A stretch of DNA of 64,000 nucleotides, from the NCBI RefSeq assembly GCF_007993045.1, contig NZ_VOOR01000033.1:1-64000 (forward strand), given 5' to 3'. This DNA is from Phaeodactylibacter luteus (GTDB lineage: Bacteria > Bacteroidota > Bacteroidia > Chitinophagales > Saprospiraceae). Shown one piece after another: positions 25,440 to 34,340 of this stretch. Under the pieces are notes generated by a model. It made no database searches. It saw only the letters and a program-made list of their open reading frames with translations, and was not told where the DNA came from. A program made the translations under genes and the position numbers. Every line of letters starts with the position of its first letter. The stretch's first letter is position 1.

Positions 25440-25545
25440 CTATTTACCTATTCTTAATCCTGGAAACCAGGCTTTTTTCATACTAAGGAAGCGCTTCAAC
25501 CGCTTCGTTCAATATCTCGTCATCCAAGTCCATGCCAAAATTCAT
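25440..25545 (-). other. Two adjacent micro-ORFs before a terminator
   Basis: On the minus strand 25545-25483 reads MNFGMDLDDEILNEAVEALP and, one base after its stop, 25481-25440 reads MKKAWFPGLRIGK. The terminator at 25391 follows. I recognise neither. A plus-strand CCTGG-AAA-CCAGG hairpin with TTTTTT (25459-25478) overlaps them, so a plus-strand RNA is an alternative. Coding is unproven. Confidence 0.25.
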
Positions 25546-25649
25546 CAACTTGTTTTGCTGAATTTTACACATACAAAAACAATACATACATTCCCATTAC
25601 TGGAAAATACGGCTCATTTTAGGAAAAAAAGAAGGCGCCGGCGACCCGC

Positions 25650-25679
25650 TTGAAAATCCTTAGGGCTTGACTACCTTTG
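25650..25679 (+). promoter_or_regulatory. Promoter of the first tandem paralogue (TTG-19-TACCTTTG)
   Basis: TTG at 25650-25652 and TACCTTTG at 25672-25679 are separated by 19 bp, a full match to the Bacteroidota sigma-A promoter. It lies 11 bp before the ATG at 25691 and overlaps a longer frame opening at 25667, which it argues against. Confidence 0.65.
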
Positions 25680-25690
25680 CAAAAAAAACG

Positions 25691-26215
25691 ATGACAATCA
25701 TCTGGCTGAAATACAGCGTCATGGGCCTTTGTTTTGTCCTTGGAGCGCTCCTACATGCCCGGCTAGGGCTGTCGCAGGCTTGGTACCTTTACGCGGGTGC
25801 AGGCCTGCTGGCAATGACACAACTGCTGATGGGCAATGTGTGGTCTGCATACAGTGCCCTGAAGCGCGGGCAGCTGCAGCAGGCAAGCCGCATTCTGAAG
25901 CAAGTCTGGGCGCCTGGGATGCTCCTGAAGCGAAACCGCGCGTATTTCTATTTCACTAAAGGGATGCTCGCCCTGCAAGCCAAACAGTTGGACGGTGCTG
26001 CGACAGGGCTGGAAGAGGCGATAAACACCGGGCTGGAACACCCTAATGATGGTGCACTGGCAGCTTTGAACCTTGCACACATCAGCTACGTTAAGCAAAA
26101 CTGGGGGAGCGCAGCGGAGTGGCTTGAAAAAGCGAGATCCTTTGCAGTGAACGACCTCATGATCAAAGAAAAAATGAGCGAATTGGAACAGGCGCTCGCA
26201 AGCCGGCAAAATTAA
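25691..26215 (+). CDS. Hypothetical membrane protein with TPR-like tail, paralogue 1
   Basis: The 174-residue protein has two N-terminal membrane helices (MTIIWLKYSVMGLCFVLGALLHA and AWYLYAGAGLLAMTQLLMG) and a cytoplasmic tail of TPR-like helices (KRNRAYFYFTKGMLALQAKQLDGAATGLEEAI). The next gene has the same layout and the motif NRAYFYMIKGSVALAQKDMEAG, so they are tandem duplicates. The function is unknown. Each has its own TACCTTTG promoter. Confidence 0.65.
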   Translation: MTIIWLKYSVMGLCFVLGALLHARLGLSQAWYLYAGAGLLAMTQLLMGNVWSAYSALKRGQLQQASRILKQVWAPGMLLKRNRAYFYFTKGMLALQAKQLDGAATGLEEAINTGLEHPNDGALAALNLAHISYVKQNWGSAAEWLEKARSFAVNDLMIKEKMSELEQALASRQN

Positions 26216-26244
26216 ATTCCCGTCAGCTGGAACGCTTTTTTTGC

Positions 26245-26252
26245 TACCTTTG
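26245..26252 (+). promoter_or_regulatory. -7 box TACCTTTG of the second tandem paralogue
   Basis: An exact TAnnTTTG match, 39 bp before ATG 26292 and just after the first paralogue's stop; no clear -33 TTG. It lies within the upstream extension of the frame, supporting the 26292 start. Confidence 0.5.
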
Positions 26253-26291
26253 CCCCCCAATTCAGAATCTTTAGCCAACAAGTTCAAGACT

Positions 26292-26888
26292 ATGTTTACG
26301 ATAAATATCTATCTGAAATTTGCACTGATCGCCGTAGGCCTGATCGGCGGCACCGCGCTTTGGGCAACACTTGGCGTATGGTACGGCATTTGGTTTGTGC
26401 TGCTGGGCCTGGCCATGCTGGCCACTTACCTCCTCTTGGGCACGGTGCAGTCAGCAGCCCTGCTGATGCAGGCCGCTGATTTTGAAGGTGCAGACCAACG
26501 CCTAAACCTCACGCTCAAGCCCGAATGGCTCTATGCGACCAACCGAGCTTACTTCTATATGATCAAAGGCTCTGTTGCCCTGGCCCAAAAGGACATGGAA
26601 GCTGGAGAGCGCTGGCTTAAGAAAGCGGAAGAGGTTGATGTGCCTACAGATAACGAGAAAGCAATGCTACAGCTGCAGCTGGCTAATATCGCTGCCTCTA
26701 AGGGGCGCTGGAAGCAAGCCGAACACCACTTCCGTGTGGCCAAGCAGTGCAAAATAACCGAACCCAATATCAAAGAACAGTTCAAGCAGTTTGAAAAGGC
26801 GTTCCAAAACAGGGGCGCAGCACAACAGGCTTCCCGCATGGGCGGCATGCGGCCAGGCGGCAAGCGCAGGCGGCCGAAAATGCGCTAG
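26292..26888 (+). CDS. Hypothetical membrane protein with TPR-like tail, paralogue 2
   Basis: The 198-residue protein has two membrane helices (FTINIYLKFALIAVGLIGGTALWA, WYGIWFVLLGLAMLATYLLLG) and a TPR-like tail (YMIKGSVALAQKDMEAGERWLKKAEE ... SKGRWKQAEHHFRVAKQ), ending in a basic stretch GGMRPGGKRRRPKMR not present in paralogue 1. The basic tail could bind nucleic acid or phospholipid headgroups; this is a guess from charge only. A strong terminator follows. Confidence 0.65.
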   Translation: MFTINIYLKFALIAVGLIGGTALWATLGVWYGIWFVLLGLAMLATYLLLGTVQSAALLMQAADFEGADQRLNLTLKPEWLYATNRAYFYMIKGSVALAQKDMEAGERWLKKAEEVDVPTDNEKAMLQLQLANIAASKGRWKQAEHHFRVAKQCKITEPNIKEQFKQFEKAFQNRGAAQQASRMGGMRPGGKRRRPKMR

Positions 26889-26918
26889 GCCTTTTGGATA
26901 CAACAGCTCTTCAGGGGG

Positions 26919-26952
26919 ATAGTGCATGGCCGGTCTGGCCATGCACTATTTT
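26919..26952 (+). terminator. Intrinsic terminator
   Basis: ATAGTGCATGGCC-GGTCT-GGCCATGCACTAT is a perfect 13-bp stem followed by a run of T. It ends the tandem paralogue transcripts. Confidence 0.85.
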
Positions 26953-27055
26953 TTTTGCCCGGCAAGGCCAATAAGCGCACAACAGCCCGGCCATACGGCT
27001 CAACCCAGCTGCCCTTCCAGGCGTTCTCCTTTTCATCACTGCATGCAAGCCGCCT

Positions 27056-27745
27056 ATGAAAGTATTAATCATCGAGGATGAAAAAAACATCAGCAGCGTC
27101 ATCAGCAAAGGGCTGGCGCAGCACCACATCCACTCGCAGGCTGCATTTGATGGTGAAGTAGGGCTAGACCTGCTCCGCGTGGCGCCCTTCGATTTGATCA
27201 TACTCGATATCATCCTGCCTAAAGTCAATGGCTGGGAAGTATGCCGGCAAATCCGCCAGGAGCTCAAGCTTTCTACCCCTATCCTTATGCTTTCCGCTCT
27301 AGGCCACACCGAACATGTCGTCAAAGGCTTAGACGCTGGCGCAGATGATTTCCTGGCCAAACCCTTTAAAATTGATGAGCTTGCCGCCCGGGTCAGGGCC
27401 CTATACCGGCGCAACAGCCAATATAGCCCGGTGAGCGCTGCCCAAATCAGGGCCGTCAACCTTGAATTGGACCTCAACCGCATGCAGGTCAGGCGGGGAC
27501 AGGAGAACATACCACTTACGGCACGTGAATTTGAACTCTTGAAATGCTTTATGCAAAACCCCGAACGGGTACTGACCCGCGAAGAGCTCTTAGATGCCGC
27601 ATGGGGCATCAGCTTCGATACAGGGACCAACGTAGTGGATGTGTACATCAATTACCTGAGGCGGAAACTGGAATCCGGTGGGCAGCCTAGGGTCATACAT
27701 ACCAAAATTGGCGCAGGGTACTACCTCGGGCCAGCTGCTCAATAG
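27056..27745 (+). CDS. OmpR/PhoB-type response regulator
   Basis: The 229-residue regulator has a receiver domain with acidic pocket IIEDE (7-9) and phosphoacceptor Asp51 (LIILDIILPK), and a C-terminal winged helix (LTAREFELLKCFMQNPERVLTREELLDAAWG ... VVDVYINYLRRKLE). It is followed by its probable partner kinase 50 bp downstream. Three 11-bp-phased TAATG repeats beyond the kinase gene, at 29190-29216, look like a binding site for this class. Confidence 0.92.
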   Translation: MKVLIIEDEKNISSVISKGLAQHHIHSQAAFDGEVGLDLLRVAPFDLIILDIILPKVNGWEVCRQIRQELKLSTPILMLSALGHTEHVVKGLDAGADDFLAKPFKIDELAARVRALYRRNSQYSPVSAAQIRAVNLELDLNRMQVRRGQENIPLTAREFELLKCFMQNPERVLTREELLDAAWGISFDTGTNVVDVYINYLRRKLESGGQPRVIHTKIGAGYYLGPAAQ

Positions 27746-27795
27746 GCAAGCGCCCGGAAAACACAAACCTGCCTCCTCAACCGCCCAAGCCTTAT

Positions 27796-29181
27796 ATGAA
27801 ACTAAGAGACCGCATTGCCCTTAATTTTGCGCTACTGACTAGCAGCATCCTCTTCCTGATGGGCTTGCTCCTCTTTGTGCTCTACCGCAATTACATACAG
27901 CACGAGTTCACTACGCGCCTGCACGAACGCTGCCTGATTGCCGCGCAGCTCTATTTCGACCGCGAAAAGCTGAGCGAGGTTGCTATAGAAAGCATTTATC
28001 AAAAACACCTGCGCACCTTGCCCAACGAGCAGGAGTACATCTTCGATCTCGAGCAAAAGGACAGCATGCTCGCCTACCTGCCTTCCTTCCTTGCCCAACA
28101 GCTAGAGGGGCCCCTCTCAAAGCAGCAAGAGTACTTCAAGGCACAAAGCCAGGACACCGTAGGGGTCGGTATTCTATACCGGGACATGGCCGGGCCCCAC
28201 TTCGTAGTCGTCACAGCCATCAACCGCCAAGGGCAACAAGAAGTGCGGGAGCTCGGGAACATACTAGCTGGGCTGGCCGGCGTATACTTGGTGGGCATCT
28301 TTTTTATAGCCCGTTGGTATGCCAGGCAAGTCCTTTCCCCCCTCACAGCCATGACAGAAAAAATGAGGCTCGTCAATACCGCCAACCTGCATGTCCGCCT
28401 AGACCCCCTGCCCGGTGCGCACCCAGATGACGAGCTCGGGAGTATTGTGGAAGCCTTCAACAAAATGCTGGGGCGCCTTGAGGCTTCCGTGGAGGTGCAG
28501 CGCAACTTCATCACCCACGCCTCCCATCAGCTCAAAACCCCGCTTACGACCATCCTAGGGGAAATTGAGCTGGCCCGGCAGCAGGCCCGCGCCCTTCCTC
28601 CAGCAGTCATAGAATCTTTATCGCATATCTCTGAAGAATCCGAACGGCTCAACCGGCTTATCCTAAGGCTGTTGCACCTGGCCGAAGTGGGGACGGAGAT
28701 CAATAGCCTCCCCTCAAACCCTGTACGCGTGGATGAACTGCTGTTCAAAATACAGGAAGAGCTCTTGCTCGACTACCCCGGCCGCCCCCTTCAGATCGAT
28801 ACCGGCACCTTCCCCTCTGCCCCAGAAAGCCTTGAAGTCAGCGGGGATGCCAACTTGTTGCAGATTGCCTTGTTCAACCTGGCCGAAAATGGGCTCAAGT
28901 ACTCCAACAGCACAGTTACGGTCCGCTTATCGGTAAAGCCGGGCTTGTTGGAAGTTCTGATCCAAGACCGTGGCCCCGGGATCCCGCCCCATGAGCGGGA
29001 AGCGGTATTCACCCCTTTTGTCAGAGGGCAGGGGGCCCAAGCTATACCAGGATACGGCGTAGGGCTGCCGCTTGCGCAAAAAATCATTGCGCTACATGGC
29101 GGGGAAGTTGTGCTCGCCTCTGAAGGCAATAAAGGAGCGCTAGCCATAGTCCGCCTGCCCAATGGGCAAGGCCTGCTCTAA
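27796..29181 (+). CDS. Sensor histidine kinase (CusS/QseC-like layout)
   Basis: The 461-residue kinase has a first membrane helix (~8-30), a periplasmic sensor region (~35-153), a second helix (NILAGLAGVYLVGIFFIARW, ~155-174), HAMP (~176-230), the phosphoacceptor His244 in HASHQLKTPL, and an ATPase domain with NLAENGLKYS (N box), DRGPGIPP (G1) and GYGVGLPLA (G2). The sensor domain shows no metal-binding cluster I can name, so the signal is unknown. It is paired with the regulator upstream and the SulP transporter downstream. Confidence 0.9.
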   Translation: MKLRDRIALNFALLTSSILFLMGLLLFVLYRNYIQHEFTTRLHERCLIAAQLYFDREKLSEVAIESIYQKHLRTLPNEQEYIFDLEQKDSMLAYLPSFLAQQLEGPLSKQQEYFKAQSQDTVGVGILYRDMAGPHFVVVTAINRQGQQEVRELGNILAGLAGVYLVGIFFIARWYARQVLSPLTAMTEKMRLVNTANLHVRLDPLPGAHPDDELGSIVEAFNKMLGRLEASVEVQRNFITHASHQLKTPLTTILGEIELARQQARALPPAVIESLSHISEESERLNRLILRLLHLAEVGTEINSLPSNPVRVDELLFKIQEELLLDYPGRPLQIDTGTFPSAPESLEVSGDANLLQIALFNLAENGLKYSNSTVTVRLSVKPGLLEVLIQDRGPGIPPHEREAVFTPFVRGQGAQAIPGYGVGLPLAQKIIALHGGEVVLASEGNKGALAIVRLPNGQGLL

Positions 29182-29189
29182 TCTCTTTT

Positions 29190-29216
29190 TAATGTACTTC
29201 TAATGCCTGCCTAATG
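29190..29216 (+). promoter_or_regulatory. Three 11-bp-phased TAATG repeats (response-regulator site)
   Basis: TAATG begins at 29190, 29201 and 29212, exactly one helical turn apart. Phased direct repeats of this size are the usual site of OmpR/PhoB-family regulators. They lie 20 bp upstream of a -7-like CATCTTTG at 29237, in front of the SulP gene. Confidence 0.55.
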
Positions 29217-29236
29217 CACAGCACCCGAGATTATTG

Positions 29237-29244
29237 CATCTTTG
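29237..29244 (+). promoter_or_regulatory. -7-like box CATCTTTG of the SulP gene
   Basis: It matches TAnnTTTG except for the first base and shares the 12-mer GCATCTTTGCAT with the thioredoxin promoter. A leader of about 290 nt would follow before ATG 29542; I see no riboswitch or protein in it. Confidence 0.4.
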
Positions 29245-29541
29245 CATGGCAATAGCGAAACTGCCTGCTCAAAGCACAACACTTCTCAGCGCTTCAGCTC
29301 CTTAACACACCTGATGGCGCTAGCACAATGGTTTCCTACCTGCATAAAACTGTAAACAATCAGGCCCCAAAAGGGCAAACTGGCTATAAAATGTAGTGAC
29401 CAATGAGAATCCTGCCCCGCAACGCAGTACTGCTGTGGAGGGGGCAGGTTTGGTCGTTTATTGTTCACCTTACCGCAACCACGGCATGCACAGCTACAAA
29501 GGCTGCCGTAGCTGCACAAAAGCACAAACCATACCCTCGCT

Positions 29542-31116
29542 ATGAAAGAAAGCTATGCTGAGTACGTGAAGCACTACTCGAAAGACCTCCCCGCTTCCCT
29601 TGTTGTATTCCTCGTGGCCCTCCCCCTATGCCTTGGCATTGCGCTGGCTTCCGGAGCCCCGCTCTTCTCAGGGCTCATCTCCGGGATCATTGGGGGGATC
29701 GTCGTTGGCGCACTTAGCGGTTCGCACACTAGCGTGAGCGGCCCAGCGGCAGGCCTCACCGTTATTGTGTTTAGCGCTATCGCAGAACTGGGCAGCTTCG
29801 AGCTCTTTCTCGCTGCAGTAGTCCTTGGCGGGGCATTGCAGCTCCTGCTCGGTTTCGCCAAAGCCGGCATTATCGGGCTTTACTTCCCCTCTTCCGTCAT
29901 CAAAGGCATGCTAGCGGCCATTGGCCTCATCCTGATTTTGAAACAGCTCCCCCACTTCTTGGGCGTAGACATGGAAGCTTTCGGAGAGATGGCCTTCGCC
30001 GATGGTGAAGGAGGCAATACTTTCACCCATTTCTTCTATGCCCTTCAGCACATTCAGCCCGGGGCGGCCATCATCGGCTTCCTCTCCTTGGGCATCCTGA
30101 TCTTATGGGAACAGCCTGTCATCAAGCAGCAAAAGGCTTTAGGGATATTGCCCGGGGCGCTTTTGGCCGTCCTTGCGGGTGTAGGGCTGCACCTCCTCTT
30201 CAGGAGCATCAAACCAGAATGGGCCCCCAACTCAGAAATGCTGGTCAACCTGCCTGTGCTACATGATATGGAGGCCATCAAGACCGCCTTATCCTTTCCA
30301 GACTGGTCTGGGTTGGCCAACCCTCTGGTGTGGAAAACGGCCGTAGTCATCGCTATCGTAGCCAGCTTGGAAACCCTGCTCAGCATTGAGGCGGTAGACA
30401 AGCTCGACCCCCTAAAGCGGCATACGCCCAAAAACCGGGAACTGCGTGCACAGGGAGTCGGCAATATGTTAGCCGGCTTGATCGGAGGGCTGCCGATGAC
30501 CGGGGTCATCGTCCGCTCGTCTGCCAACCTCGCCTCAGGGGCAAAAACTAAAATGTCTGCGGTCTACCACGGCGTACTGCTCCTCACTTCCGTAATGCTG
30601 ATCCCCGGGCTGATGGGCTATATCCCGCTGGCATCACTGGCTGCTGTACTGCTCATTGTAGGGTACAAGCTCTCCAAACCCAGCCTTTACCGGCAACAGT
30701 TCCGAGTGGGGTACAATCAATTCCTCCCCTTCATCGTAACCATTGCGGCCATACTCCTGACCGACTTGCTGACCGGTATCCTCATCGGCATGGCGGTAGG
30801 TATTTTCTTTATCCTCCGGGCCAATTACCAAACCCCCTACCACTACCACGGGGAAGAAGAAGACGAAGCTCAGCCTGGCAAGCGGATCAAAATACTGCTC
30901 AGCGAGCACGTGTCTTTTATCAATAAAGCAAGCTTGCAGACCACGCTCGACCACCTGCCGGATGGCGCTTTTGTCACCATCGATGGCTCTAGGAGCACAG
31001 AGATCGACCCCGATGCCTTAGAGCTCATCTACGACTTCCAGACCAACGCAAAAGAAAGGGGGATTACCCTTGAGCTCATTCAGATACCTGCCCCTACCGG
31101 AGCGGGCGGGCACTAG
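29542..31116 (+). CDS. SulP family inorganic anion transporter
   Basis: The 524-residue membrane protein of SLC26/SulP type has about 12 helices, the signature SGLISGIIGGIVVGALSGSHTSVSGPAAGLTVIV near the N terminus, and KNRELRAQGVGNMLAGLIGGLPMTGVIVRSSANLASGAKTKMSAVYHG in the middle. The C-terminal ~90 residues form a short STAS-like domain (ISLEHVSFI-type segment, IDGSRSTEIDPDALELIYDFQ). It carries sulfate, bicarbonate or another anion; the substrate cannot be decided from sequence. The leading region suggests control by the two-component system immediately upstream. Confidence 0.88.
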   Translation: MKESYAEYVKHYSKDLPASLVVFLVALPLCLGIALASGAPLFSGLISGIIGGIVVGALSGSHTSVSGPAAGLTVIVFSAIAELGSFELFLAAVVLGGALQLLLGFAKAGIIGLYFPSSVIKGMLAAIGLILILKQLPHFLGVDMEAFGEMAFADGEGGNTFTHFFYALQHIQPGAAIIGFLSLGILILWEQPVIKQQKALGILPGALLAVLAGVGLHLLFRSIKPEWAPNSEMLVNLPVLHDMEAIKTALSFPDWSGLANPLVWKTAVVIAIVASLETLLSIEAVDKLDPLKRHTPKNRELRAQGVGNMLAGLIGGLPMTGVIVRSSANLASGAKTKMSAVYHGVLLLTSVMLIPGLMGYIPLASLAAVLLIVGYKLSKPSLYRQQFRVGYNQFLPFIVTIAAILLTDLLTGILIGMAVGIFFILRANYQTPYHYHGEEEDEAQPGKRIKILLSEHVSFINKASLQTTLDHLPDGAFVTIDGSRSTEIDPDALELIYDFQTNAKERGITLELIQIPAPTGAGGH

Positions 31117-31200
31117 GAGGAGTGCTTAGCCCATAACAAGACAGGCAGGGGGCGTAAGCCAAAATGCCACAGGCGTCTATGTTTCTTTTGGGGCTTTAGC

Positions 31201-31324
31201 CTGGCATCGGCCTAGCGCTGCGGAGGGGTGGCAAGCCCGATAGGGCCGAGCGGATAGCGAGCCCCGGAGCATAGCGGCACCTGCCATCGGGCCTGCCCTA
31301 GCCTTGCGGCAGGGGCAGGCCCCC
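31201..31324 (+). repeat. Dispersed intergenic repeat, copy D
   Basis: Forward copy: GGCCTAGCGCTGCGGAGGGG, AAGCCCGATAGGGCCGAGCG, AGCGAGCCCCGGAGCATAGCG, then an expanded CCTGCC/GGCAGG hairpin. It lies between the converging SulP and lnt genes. Confidence 0.75.
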
Positions 31325-31442
31325 TCCAGCTAAGGAGGCTGGGCAGGCAAAAAACGACAATCGATACTCCCCTCGGGCATATTAAGGAAAAACCTTAGCG
31401 AGGTTTGCCGGAGGAGGCCGGGCTGCGTTATTGTAGCTGATA

Positions 31443-33218
31443 TCAAGCCCGCCCCTCCTTCGGTATCAAACTCCGCACCAGCGTGTTCAATAGCAACAGG
31501 GCCGAGCCAAACAAAGCGATCCGTGCGATCAGGTCGCCCCAAACTACATAAAAAGTAACCCGGTCACTGAAATATATCCTCTGCCGGATGGCTGTGGCCT
31601 CCCCATATCGTGTGGGCTGAAGGATATCCCCCCGCTGATTGATGAAAGCAGACACCCCCGTATTGGCAGAGCGCGCCACCGACCGCCGCGTCTCTATTGC
31701 CCGCAGGGAAGCCATATACAGGTGCTGACGATGGCCTGCCGTATTGTCCCACCAGCCATCGTTGGTCATGATGAAGACCGCTTGGGCGCCCTTTCGGACA
31801 TACCCGGTTACATACTCCCCAAAAATGGATTCGTAGCAAATGACCGGCGCTACCCGCCCTGCAGGGCTTTCCAATACGCTGCGCTCCGCTTGGGTGCCTA
31901 CGCCAGCTGTGGTGCCCTCTAGCCGGTCTACCAAAGGCTCTAAAAAGAATAACAGCTCCTTGAACGGGAAAATCTCCGGGCCCGGCACCAGCTTTGATTT
32001 GCGGTAAACCGGTACCTCCTGCTGCCCTGCATTGAGCTGTATGGCCGCATTGAGCACCTCGTACCTAAGGGTATCTCCGCCCCGCCTGACCACCATCCTT
32101 GCCGCACGGGTCAGCGGCTCCCCTTCCCTGAATTCGTGGTAGCCGTCAATCCCAGTGACTAAATTGAGCTCCGGGTACTTTTCCAGCAAAGGGGATAAAG
32201 CCTTAACAGCAGGATAGCTGAGAATAGCCGCCGTGTTGACCAATCCAAAGCTGGTTTCGGGAAAGACCAGATAATCTGTCTGCTCGCTTATTACCGGCTC
32301 GGACAAAGCCAAGAACCGCTCTATCTGCTCTTTCTCCGGCATTTTGAACTTCACATAGTGCGGCTCAAAATTGGGCTGCACCACGGCCACCTCGCGTTCT
32401 TCCCCATTGGGCTCAAAACGGAGATATAGCGCCAAGGAAATCGACATAGGCAAAACTACCCACAGGGCCGGGCGGAGCCAGCCCGCCGCTTTCCAGCCCT
32501 TAGCACGGGCAGCCTGCCACACCTTGAAGAACAGTACATTAGACAGCAAAACCCACAGGCTCCCGCCAAACACGCCGGTATACTCATACCACTGCACCAG
32601 TGAAGGGTACTCTGCGAAGCCATTGCCCAGCGTCAGCCAGGGCCAGGTCAGCTCCCAGTTGAGGTGGACATACTCGAACGCCAGCCAATAGCAGATCAGG
32701 GCTGCGTAGCGCAGCTTGGGCATGGCCCAGCGCGTTGTATGGAACAAGAGCACCGGCACAGTCATGAGCAGGGCATTGACCCATATCGCAAAGATGCCCG
32801 CCACGAATGCGGTATTGGCGACCCAATAAGTGGCTATAATGTTCCATAGGACAAAAGCGTGGTAGCTGTACCGGAACACCGCCCCCAAGCTACGCCCCCC
32901 TTTTTCGCGGCTTATCCAGTCCTCTATGATGAGCAGCGGCACAAACCCAACCATCAGCAGCCAAGGAAGGGGGAGGATGTCCGGAAAACCGACAGCGAGC
33001 AAAACACCGCCAGCCGTGGCCAGCCCCAGCTTGTCCCAGCTCCCGGGCCGGAAAACCTTGACCGCCAGCACCGTGGCCGCCCAAAAGGACAACAGGCACC
33101 ATAACGGCCGGTACCCCCATAACTGGCCAAGCCCGCCAAGCCGAGCCATATCATACCCGGTATACACGGCCAGCAATGTAAAAAGTACAATGCCCGCATA
33201 GTGGATCGTCTTATTCAT
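31443..33218 (-). CDS. lnt: Apolipoprotein N-acyltransferase
   Basis: Lnt adds the third acyl chain to lipoproteins in the inner membrane. The 591-residue protein has about seven N-terminal helices and a periplasmic nitrilase-like domain with the catalytic triad visible: Glu in FPETSFG, Lys in YRKSKLVPGPEIFP, Cys in VICYESIFGEYV. A Trp/Asn-rich NDGWWDNTAGHRQHLYMASLRAIE motif and a last helix complete the family pattern. It lies 25 bp after the GSCFA gene on the same strand, so the two form one operon. Confidence 0.9.
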   Translation of the reverse strand: MNKTIHYAGIVLFTLLAVYTGYDMARLGGLGQLWGYRPLWCLLSFWAATVLAVKVFRPGSWDKLGLATAGGVLLAVGFPDILPLPWLLMVGFVPLLIIEDWISREKGGRSLGAVFRYSYHAFVLWNIIATYWVANTAFVAGIFAIWVNALLMTVPVLLFHTTRWAMPKLRYAALICYWLAFEYVHLNWELTWPWLTLGNGFAEYPSLVQWYEYTGVFGGSLWVLLSNVLFFKVWQAARAKGWKAAGWLRPALWVVLPMSISLALYLRFEPNGEEREVAVVQPNFEPHYVKFKMPEKEQIERFLALSEPVISEQTDYLVFPETSFGLVNTAAILSYPAVKALSPLLEKYPELNLVTGIDGYHEFREGEPLTRAARMVVRRGGDTLRYEVLNAAIQLNAGQQEVPVYRKSKLVPGPEIFPFKELLFFLEPLVDRLEGTTAGVGTQAERSVLESPAGRVAPVICYESIFGEYVTGYVRKGAQAVFIMTNDGWWDNTAGHRQHLYMASLRAIETRRSVARSANTGVSAFINQRGDILQPTRYGEATAIRQRIYFSDRVTFYVVWGDLIARIALFGSALLLLNTLVRSLIPKEGRA

Positions 33219-33243
33219 CTGTGATGGTTGATCTTTTGGTCGG

Positions 33244-34251
33244 TTAAAAAAATTGGCGGAGGGCCTGCTCTACCTCTGCGGCCTCTGCCGAAAAATCCAG
33301 CCTAGGGAAGGCTTGCCTTAGCTCAGCGATTTTCTCTAGGCACAGCTCAAGATATTCGCGGTGAGCCGGGCTGCCGGGAAATAAAGGGCGGTGGCGCAGC
33401 CGCTTCAACAACTTGCCCACCGCTGCCATCTGTAAACGGGCCGGGCGGTCCATGGCAGCCTCTACCAAAGCCGCCCAAATATAATCAGCAGCTTCCGGTG
33501 TAGGGTGCACCCGGTCTGAATCATAAAAGCGGTAGTCCCTCAGCTCGTCTATCAGCAGCTCGTACGAGGGGAAATAGAATACGCCGGGCCAGGCCGCTGC
33601 GGCCTCTGCCCCAAGGAGCAAAGCCGCTTTCGAACGTTGGTTCTCAATAAGGCCGTCCCGGGCATGCCGTACCGGGCTCACCGTCAGCAGCAGCTCCCGG
33701 CCAGCACAGGCTTCATAAACCTCCCGCAGGGCCCTGGCCACATCATCTGGGCCCAGCCTAAATTTCCGGAAACTGCCGGAGGGGCGCTTATGGCAATTGG
33801 CCACAACAGCCTGGCTGGCAAGGTCTTCGTACACAAATGCTGTGCCCAGCGTGAGCAAGACCACTTCCGAAGCTTCCAGCCCCCTTCGCCCCTGCTCGAT
33901 GGCGCCCTGCATCTGTTGCAAAGCAACCGTGCGGTCGAAATGGCCCAGGCTGCCATGAAAATCGTTGTGCTGCCAAATGCCCTGGCTCTCGAACAAAGAG
34001 CCCGCCTCCAGCTCCTCTACGCTTGAAAAGTAACGGAAAGCCTTTGCTATCGCCAATGGATGGTACATGATCCCCATAGGATTGAGGCAGACTTCGAACT
34101 TATACCGTTGCAGCCGCTCCCCCATTTCACTGGCAAAGCAGGAGCCCATAGCCAGCACAGGCCGCCCGTAGCGGATTGCCGGCATTTCTTCCGGCAGCTC
34201 CACCGGCAGGAAATAAGCATCAAGCCCCGGGCGGAAAGTCCTGTTTTTCAT
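33244..34251 (-). CDS. GSCFA domain protein
   Basis: The 335-residue protein shows the defining MGSCFASEMGERL motif (residues 31-43) and the SGNH-like blocks of the GSCFA family (HNDFHGSLGHFD, VLLTLGTAFVYED, LTVSPVRHARDGLIENQRSKA, SYELLIDELRDYRFYDSDRVHPT). These are esterase-like proteins thought to act on an unknown ester. It is in an operon with lnt and divergent from the 34341 gene. Confidence 0.85.
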   Translation of the reverse strand: MKNRTFRPGLDAYFLPVELPEEMPAIRYGRPVLAMGSCFASEMGERLQRYKFEVCLNPMGIMYHPLAIAKAFRYFSSVEELEAGSLFESQGIWQHNDFHGSLGHFDRTVALQQMQGAIEQGRRGLEASEVVLLTLGTAFVYEDLASQAVVANCHKRPSGSFRKFRLGPDDVARALREVYEACAGRELLLTVSPVRHARDGLIENQRSKAALLLGAEAAAAWPGVFYFPSYELLIDELRDYRFYDSDRVHPTPEAADYIWAALVEAAMDRPARLQMAAVGKLLKRLRHRPLFPGSPAHREYLELCLEKIAELRQAFPRLDFSAEAAEVEQALRQFF

Positions 34252-34340
34252 TACGCCCTAAATGTAGTATTTTTCGCGCTATTGGCAGGCAGGTTGTCGA
34301 CATTGCAGAACAGCATGCCCACAGGCCTAAATCTCATCAC

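Noticed and set aside
29286-29525. 79-residue minus-strand open frame in the SulP leader region
   Set aside because: No family resemblance, overlaps the predicted promoter leader, and composition is not protein-like; treated as chance.
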